DNA from: Metaphire vulgaris
Taxonomy: Eukaryota > Annelida > Clitellata > Crassiclitellata > Megascolecidae
Length of the DNA: 64,000 nucleotides
Assembly (NCBI GenBank): GCA_018105865.1
Contig: CM030861.1
Location: forward strand, 7,223,384-7,287,383
Direction of reading: 5' to 3'
Part shown: one piece after another, positions 49,509-64,000 of the stretch
How positions within the stretch are numbered: the first letter of the stretch is position 1
Layout of the letters: each line of letters starts with the position of its first letter
Made by a program: the position numbers and the translations under genes
The notes under the pieces: model-generated
The model's database searches: none
What the model was told of the DNA's origin: nothing
The model's input: the letters and a program-made list of their open reading frames with translations, nothing else

Positions 49509-50224
49509 CAGTGGCGCAGCCAGGGTTCAGGAATGGGGTTGGGTAAACTAGTCTATCTTCGGGTAAAAGGAACGAGCAAAAAGGTCGTCAACAGTGTTGA
49601 AGAACTTGGAGTTGTGAAATTTGAGCTGGGGAGGTGAGATTTTCATTAGACTGAAATTCAATGAATGACAGAGACTGCATGTACCCAATATGCGATTTTT
49701 GGGAGGGTTGCAAAGTTAGCTGGGGGTTCAGCAGGGACGTCAGTTGGGGGGCAAGGGGGCCGTTGCCCCTCCTGATTTTAAGGGAAAAAAAATCGCCAAT
49801 GTTTGTGGTAATTAGTTTTTAAATGTAAATTTGGTTGGTAAAAACACTGAAAAGCAAAAACGGTCATCAACCCCTAAAGGAGGGCTTGATGTCGAGTAAC
49901 TGAATAAACTAATCTCACAAAAATGCATGACAAGCAAAAAAGGTCGTCAACTTTCTCGCAAACTTGTCAGATCGAAAGTGTTTTGCCCCTCTGAAAAACA
50001 GTGAAATGACGTATCTGGAGTTCAGCTTCCTTCAACCCCCAATCCCCCCGGCAACTCCAACACTGGTCGTCAATGAGTTCCTCGCACTTTCACTTGTTCT
50101 CTTCGATTCTTCGACCTTGCTCCCTACCCCCTCAAATTTCTCAACGGGTTTGCGCAAGTCCCACGACCGCTCCCAGTCAGAATGGGGAGGGGGCGGTCTT
50201 CGTACCCCCCGTGGTTGCGCCAGT
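49509..50224. mobile_element. Composite MITE, CAGTGGCGCAGCC ends
   Basis: Left CAGTGGCGCAGCCAGGG and right CGTGGTTGCGCCAGTAG are imperfect inverted copies. It contains three GACAAGCAAAAAAGGTCGTC-type motifs (49571, 49852, 49928). Flanking duplication not found. A second element may be nested near 49740. Confidence 0.5.
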
Positions 50225-50427
50225 AGACAGAGAGGACCTCATTATAATTAATCAACGGCTCTAAGTACAATTCATGTGAAAAAAATTGCAAGTTTTGACT
50301 AGCGCATTGAGTCCATATAGTAATTTGTCGCTTGTAATAACAGTTTTTAAAATTGTGTTACGCATAATAGGCCTATAGGCCTACCTAAATTCTAGACGTC
50401 AATAAAACGAGGTCACAAGGTTACACG

Positions 50428-50453
50428 CACAAACACACACACACACACACACG
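50428..50453. repeat. (CA)n microsatellite
   Basis: Run of ACACACAC before the MITE at 50501. Confidence 0.88.
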
Positions 50454-50500
50454 GCAGACCGATAAAGCAAACTAAAGTAGAATAAGTGGAGAGGTTGTAA

Positions 50501-50762
50501 GGGGCCATCCACAAATGACGTAACGCGCTGGGGGTGTCGGACATTTGCTACGAAGTGTGACGAGGGGGTTCCGGAAATGTGACGTAACGCAATAAAAATT
50601 TTGTTAAGGTAATGACCTTTTTTGCTTGTCGAGACTTTTTGAAAAGGGGAGGGGAGGCCCGTTGTTGTCATATTTTAGGGGGTCTGACTTTTTGTTACGT
50701 CGCGTTACGAAGGGGGGGTCAAAAAGTGCCAGAATCGCGTTACATCACTTATGGACGACCCC
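50501..50762. mobile_element. MITE, GGGGCCATCCACAAATGACG ends
   Basis: Left GGGGCCATCCACAAATGACG and right CACTTATGGACGACCCC are inverted, with subterminal GTAACGC/GCGTTAC. It resembles 42578-42987 in plan but not in sequence. It carries the CCTTTTTTGCTTGTC motif in reverse. Confidence 0.82.
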
Positions 50763-50768
50763 TATAAC

Positions 50769-50985
50769 CAGAGTTTAATCTAGGCCGTTCCCGGGGAAAA
50801 TCGTCCTGGTCCTGTCCTTTTCCCCGGAAATTTGTTAATCTTCTTCTACGATTGAAAATTCATGTTCATGAAATTTTGGAATACTGCATGGACTAACAGC
50901 GGCCCCTAGCAGAATTCCCCGGCTTTGTCAGTTTTCCCCGGCTTTTTTGACCCCTTAAAAGTCCTGGAGTCTAGATTAAACACTG
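50769..50985. mobile_element. hAT MITE (217 bp), perfect 8-bp duplication
   Basis: Ends CAGAGTTTAATCTAGGCC and AGTCTAGATTAAACACTG. CCTATAAC lies on both sides (50761-50768, 50986-50993). Its left duplication abuts the end of the previous MITE. Confidence 0.87.
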
Positions 50986-51265
50986 CCTATAACCTGATAG
51001 GTTGAGAGTACCAGGCTGAAAATACGTTCCAACTGCCTTTTCATTAGGCCTATATCAGTTATATATTACAATGTTGTATGCGTAACAGACTCATCGAGTA
51101 TTAACACAGGATGCTGCTCTTCGTTGCCGTGCTCTCTGTCAACTCTTAATTAAATCGTTCCTTTTTCTAAAATCATTTCCTCCATAGCTATAATAATCTA
51201 ACCTCACCGCCCTTTAAATATATATTGACCATTCGCCTTTCCCATGGCTACTTTGAGGAAGGTTA

Positions 51266-51360
51266 AGCGACTAAGAATAAGCAGCTACTGCTGTAGCCCT
51301 GCTGTTCTAAAAGCGCTATATAAATTCAAGAGATTTTTACTTGTTTACTAACTTACTCTT
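51266..51360 (-). mobile_element. Repeat family C copy, antisense
   Basis: AAGAATAAGCAGCTACTGCTG, then GCGCTATATAAATTCAAGAG and a TTACTTGTTTAC end. Confidence 0.7.
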
Positions 51361-51399
51361 TAGCAACAATAACTATACTGTAGACAAAACACATTTCTA

Positions 51400-51900
51400 A
51401 GAAGTCATCCTGTCTCAGTGTTCTATCCAGGCCTGTTAGGATTCCCCACCCAAAAAAATTAAATCCCTCCCCACAAAAAATTCAGCATTGACAAATTTTT
51501 GCATTGAACTATGTCTCAACTATGTCTCTTCTCTTCCAGCCAAGTCAATCTCCCCCTGAAGGCTTGGAGTCTGGATAAATCACTGTCCTGTCTTGAAGTG
51601 TCTTCTGTTAATCTTCTTCCTTCTACGACTGAAATTCCTTTCATGTTCAGGCCTGCACTGAACCGGGGTAGCGCCGGTGCAGCTGCTCCGTATCTGAAAA
51701 TGAAGGGGGTGCATACACCCTGGAGGTCAGTAGGAATCTGCACCCTCTGCACCCCTTAAAAATTAGAGAGTAAATTCCGCGCGTGAAGACCTTTTTTGCT
51801 TGTCAGGAGTTTAAGAGAGAAAAATCCGTGCGTGAAGACCTTTTTTAAAGAAAATTTGAAAATCTGCACCCCCTGCTGAAAATTCGCTCCAACGTGCCTT
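51400..51900. mobile_element. Mixed MITE remnants
   Basis: Short pieces of GGGG/CCCC-armed elements, with GACCTTTTTTGCTTGTCAGG at 51789-51808 and a repeat of its context at 51830. No boundaries can be set. Confidence 0.35.
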
Positions 51901-52158
51901 TTCATGTTCATATCTTCTCTGATGTGGTCCATTTTCTTTTTCATGCAGGGTCGTCCTCTGCGGAACTTAGCGCGCATAGTGGCTTTAACACAGGCAGCAA
52001 TGCCTCCTAAGCGGCTAAGCCACTTTAAAATCATGCTAGGTTCTAAGTATCTGAATAAAATAGTTGCCAAATGATTTGTTCACATCAATCATTGTATACC
52101 GGTATTCGGAATGCCTTGTGTCATTCATTGATAACAGCAGCATTCTAGTGGTACTGAT

Positions 52159-52500
52159 CAGTGTTTATTCTAGCGACCTTCACATTGGGGCGATTTTGGA
52201 ATGTTTGGAGGGGCAAGGTCTGAGTCTCTAAAAATCTTGACAAGCAAAAAAAGGTTATCTTCCCCTTAAAATGTGGTGACAAGCAAAAAAGGTCATTCAC
52301 CCTTCTGAAATGCCCTGAGAAGAAAGAAGTTGTCATCCTTACATTTTTTCCTCTTGAAAAGAAAAAAGCCCCCTGTCATCACACTTTTGGAGGGGGAAAT
52401 TTCTATCTCCCCATGCAACATATAAAATGTTTTTTGTTGGGGGGCATTTTTTTAACTTTGGAGGGAAATTCACCCCAGAGAAGGCCTAGAATAAACACTG
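52159..52500. mobile_element. hAT MITE (342 bp), 8-9-bp duplication
   Basis: Ends CAGTGTTTATTCTAGCGACC and GGCCTAGAATAAACACTG. GGTACTGAT is on both sides (52150-52158, 52501-52509). It has two GACAAGCAAAAAA motifs. Same family as 58781-58972. Confidence 0.87.
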
Positions 52501-52816
52501 GGTACTGATGATGATATTTCTCATTCACCATTGGCAGAAGGACCCTTGTTCAAAATGTTCATTGCTCTTCTGCATCACAGTAATCTTTAGTACAATTGAA
52601 GACTGTCTCAGTGTCCTGAGCGACGATTTTCATCTACGTTAGTTATCTGATAGCACAGTTAGCGACCATTGTAAAAATCCAGCCAAACAGACTAACACAG
52701 TTTTGAGATTTCTCAAGTGTCAATTAACAATAACATCCAATTATTACCAGATGAATTGTCACCACTGTTTATCACACTAAATGTTTTTATCGGTTAATGA
52801 AACAACTTGGATAAGA

Positions 52817-60881
<8,065 letters not shown>

Positions 60882-60947
60882 CTAGACAAACAAATTGCAT
60901 ATTGTAAATAGGACATGTTAACCCCACCCTCCTCTGGAAACAACTAC

Positions 60948-62768
60948 AGTAGAACCTCGTTATATCGAACTCGCTTATATCGAAATCACGTTTATATCGA
61001 AGTTTGAGCGCCAAAACAGTGTTAATGATACAGGAATCGGATATATCGAACCTCGGTTATCCCATCAGTGTTTCTGTCTCTCGACAGGTCCAGGTATCCA
61101 GTTTCTCCACTGATCGATTGCTTGCTTCTTCTTTGAGTTCCTGATATCCTTTATTCATCATCCATTCCAACATCATCCAGTATCTCCTCTCTTTCCCTCC
61201 ATTTTTCCTTGATTATTGTTCTTAGTAAAAGGCCATCAGGACATGTCCCATCCAATTTCTCTGCCTTTTCCGGATTGTATCTATCAGGCTTCTTTCTTCT
61301 TCTATCTCCTTCATGACTTCCTCGTTTGTCTTAGATGCTCTGTGTATTTTACTTTTAGCATTTTCCTCCAAATCCACATGAAAAAAGCCTCTAATCGTTT
61401 TATATCTTCCTTTCTCATTCCAAAATCTGCCCCAGTTTAAAACGCATCACATTCCATATCAATGTTTTTATCAATTCTTTTTAGGTTTAGTTTTAGTTTA
61501 CTTTGCATCAGCTCCTTTCTCTTGAAAAATCTTTTGATATTCCTAACGTCTTCTTATCTCTTTATTGCATCTGGCACGGTTGTTATCAGACTAGAAAACA
61601 AAATCTTGCTCTCAATGAGGTTTATGTCTCTCTCATTCCTTCTTTTTACTTATTACCATAACTTTAGTCTTTTTTGTATTGATTTCATTCCATACTTTTC
61701 TGTCACTTGTATCAGTTTATCCATTACTTCTTGAAGCCTACAACATACATGGCCTGATCGTCTCGCGAAGCGCAGCGGTTTTAGTAGTACTCCTATTGTT
61801 TACTCCTTATCTGTATTCTCCATCGCCTCTTGTACTAATTCTTGATGTATATGTTAAACAACATTGGTGACATGGACATATAATCCTCTCCCAATCATAT
61901 AATGTACTCAGTTCTCCCTCTATTCTCACCTTCACTGACTGTCCAAGGTATAGGTTTGCTATCAGTCTTCTGTCTCTCCAATCCATCCCATTTTTCAGTG
62001 CTCTCATCAAAATCCTCCAATCTACTCTGTCAAACAGTGGCACTGATAATACAGCAATCAATTTTTCCAAAATTTCTCTACATAGCATTCTTAAACATCC
62101 GAAAATGTGTTCCTTTTCTAAAACTTAACCAAAAATCCTCTCCAAGGAATCCTATTGCATCTAACCCAAACTCTTTTTTGAATGAAGTTGAGTATTAAAA
62201 CTGTGACACAAAGACTGATAGTTCTATGGCCTCGAAGCATCCATTGCATTTACTTTCATTTTAATCGGAATCATTATTGATTGTAGAAAATCGTTTACGC
62301 CATTCTCCTGTCATATAGATTTGTGAACGACATCACCAGTTCGTTCGTTGCATTCTCTCCTAGTATCTTTATTGCTTCATCTGGTACAGTGGTCCCTCCT
62401 TCTGCTTTGTTGTTTTTCATCTCTTCTAATGATTCCAGAATTTCTTCTTTCATCAGTCCTGGTCCTAGCTCTTCGCAATCAACTGTTTGCTGTTCCTCTA
62501 TATTGAGTTCCGTTGGTTTGCTGTCTTTGTATAATTAGGATATATTCTTTCCATCTCTCTTCCACTCTCGAAACAACTACAGTGTATTTCCTTGTTTGTC
62601 TTTAATATATCGCCCTGCTCACGTTTATACCTTCTTTCTTTGTTAAATCTTTTGTTAATGATACACTTGATCCTGTTTCCCTTGTCCTTGTAACTTTTCT
62701 ATTTCTTGACATTATATCGAAGTATTTATCACGGTCCCTTGAACTTCGATATAACAAGGTTCTACTGC
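60948..62768. mobile_element. Pogo-like MITE split by a LINE copy
   Basis: Left CAGTAGAACCTCGTTATATC and right GATATAACAAGGTTCTACTG are inverted ends. Subterminal CTTATATCGAAATC and TTTATATCGAAG repeats fill the left part (60948-61060). The short element was opened by the LINE copy at 61064-62720. Confidence 0.72.
61064..62765 (-). pseudogene. LINE copy with a mosaic, corrupted-looking consensus
   Basis: Collinear with 18350-19515: the 3' GTGTTTCTGTCTCTCGACAG start, RDRRLIANLYLGQSVKVRIE, and LFDRVDWRILMRAL. At many points, short stretches are replaced by text from the flank 60150-61050 in the same order (see findings). The reading frame is therefore broken in a way unlike ordinary decay. Confidence 0.8.
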
Positions 62769-62959
62769 ATCAACAACATTTAAGCTAATGCACTGGTCAA
62801 ATTTGTTTTAATTCATGGTCAATCATGTACCAGTTACTTTGCTTCTTAAATTTATAATATACCATTATATTTTACTAGTACCTATTATTAGTATGTTAAT
62901 AACTTTAATTATGTCATAGTGTCTCGGTGCTTGTTTATGATTTAAACAACATAATCATC

Positions 62960-62965
<6 letters not shown>

Positions 62966-63023
<58 letters not shown>
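62966..63023. repeat. (AT)n microsatellite
   Basis: Uninterrupted ATATAT run of about 58 bp. Confidence 0.92.
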
Positions 63024-63025
<2 letters not shown>

Positions 63026-63119
63026 CTGTTAATAATAAAAATATGGTCCAATGTATCATTTGATGCTGAGAAGAAGCAGCTTACAATCCACGTCAACGAA
63101 TCGTCAGTTATTAAAAGTA

Positions 63120-63172
63120 ATTTCCAAAGCGCTATATAAATTTACAAGATTTTACTTACTTGCTTACTTATT
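63120..63172 (-). mobile_element. Repeat family C 3' end, antisense
   Basis: TTTCCAAAGCGCTATATAAA to GATTTTACTTACTTGCTTAC. Confidence 0.7.
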
Positions 63173-63281
63173 TGAGATCTGAAACAGGAGTTGGAAAGAC
63201 AATGACATGATGAGTTCTCTGCAGACCTAACTCACTTTTTATCCCCCTCAACTTTTTATCCCCCTCGACTTTTTATCCCCC

Positions 63282-63445
63282 TCGGACATTAAATGAGTGA
63301 CGTGGTTCCCTATTGCCTTCCTCACAGATAATTCTGATGAACAACTTGTCCAAGGTTGCAACATAGTGGCTAGGGTCAGATTTAAACCCACAACCCTCAG
63401 ATTGCATGGCAAGAATTCTACCACTACACCACCATGCCCTTGGAT
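63282..63445 (-). mobile_element. SINE-B copy, antisense
   Basis: TGAGTGACGTGGTTCCCTAT body, AGATTTAAACCCACAACCC (box B complement) and TACCACTACACCACCATGCC (box A complement). Confidence 0.78.
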
Positions 63446-63755
63446 TGCCACATGAAAGTATATTTAGATGTAGAAAAGTTGGCTCCACGAGTGCACCCAC
63501 TGAAGTGGATGCAAATTCGGATAAAATCAATGATAAACTTTGTTGGTATCTTTTAGCGGTAGCTAAATGACAAGTGGGTGAAATTTCAGTGCTGTTTTAT
63601 TTTCATTTATTCATTTACTTATTGTTAATAGGAACAACTAGCAACACTTTTTGCCATTGCAGCCATAACAAAATGATAACTGTCAGAAGAAATTGTGCAA
63701 TATTCACATAATCTAAACTTCCAAAGTGCTGTTGAGTACTGCACTAGACGTCTTT
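63446..63755. other. Unassigned stretch
   Basis: No exon of the NDK gene could be recognised here, though its missing N-terminal exons should lie to the right on the minus strand. Confidence 0.3.
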
Positions 63756-63980
63756 TAAAAGTAAGTAAGTAAAGTAAGTAAAATCTCGTAAATTTATATA
63801 GTGCTTTGGAAAAAGTAGTACAGTAGTAGCTGCATATTCTTTTGTGCTTTGTCTTTCTTGAAATAGCCATAGGCAAGGTGGATTGTCGGTTGGGCAAAGG
63901 TCAGTGTATCCATGAGGCAGCAGCGCGGGTTGTTATAGCTACTGAGGAAATGACTTTTAAAATAGGAAGGTTTTAAGCAG
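63756..63980 (+). mobile_element. Repeat family C copy
   Basis: (AAGT)n then AAAATCTCGTAAATTTATAT and CAGTAGTAGCTGCATATTC, then CTTGAAATAGCCATAGGCAA. Confidence 0.72.
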
Positions 63981-64000
63981 TGGCGGCTCCACCGGGGGGC
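63980..64000. mobile_element. Start of a hAT MITE cut by the window edge
   Basis: CAGTGGCGGCTCCACCGG matches the end type of the MITEs at 14629 and 44892. The rest lies outside. Confidence 0.6.

Noticed and set aside
52559..52634. MKIVAQDTETVFNCTKDYCD as last exon of the NDK gene
   Set aside because: It has an acceptor-like TAG and a stop, but no NDK similarity; 52864-52817 (AGELLTFFF) fits the family better.

Overview
The window is nuclear DNA of an invertebrate animal, probably marine. It is AT-rich, its genes are split by GT-AG introns, and short transposons, SINEs and dead non-LTR retrotransposons fill most of the space. The species cannot be named from the sequence. Three protein-coding genes can be supported; most other long open frames are retrotransposon remnants, microsatellites or antisense shadows.

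Gene 1 (+, about 3450-9437) is mitochondrial NAD kinase NADK2. Ten exons encode about 439 residues, but one extra base in exon 1 breaks the frame. Gene 2 (-, about 40120-14442) is a complete Tec/Btk-family tyrosine kinase. Its 18 coding exons sum to exactly 642 codons including the stop (PH, Btk zinc motif, SH3, SH2, kinase). One intron starts with GC, and alanine replaces the BTK Cys481-equivalent residue. A probable non-coding first exon lies near 49.1 kb. Gene 3 (-, about 60881-52817, N-terminus outside the window) encodes a protein with at least three nucleoside-diphosphate-kinase-like (NDK) domains. The readable C-terminal ends of domains 1 and 2 lack the catalytic histidine. At least two of its exons have a nearby decayed copy.

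Layout: 0-3.4 kb repeats and an unexplained open frame; 3.4-9.4 kb NADK2; 9.4-14.4 kb its 3' flank and a reverse-transcriptase relic; 14.4-40.1 kb the Tec kinase with repeat-filled introns; 40.1-49.0 kb its first intron, made of CR1-like, hAT and other repeats; 49.1-49.5 kb probable promoter; 49.5-52.8 kb a cluster of short inverted-repeat elements; 52.8-60.9 kb the NDK gene; 60.9-64 kb a short element split by a retrotransposon copy whose consensus looks corrupted, then SINEs.

The mobile DNA shows much readable structure. More than ten elements have hAT-like ends and identical or near-identical 8-bp target duplications. Several families with different ends share one 20-nt core. Several insertions are nested, which orders them in time. 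The three genes show no sign of acting in one pathway.
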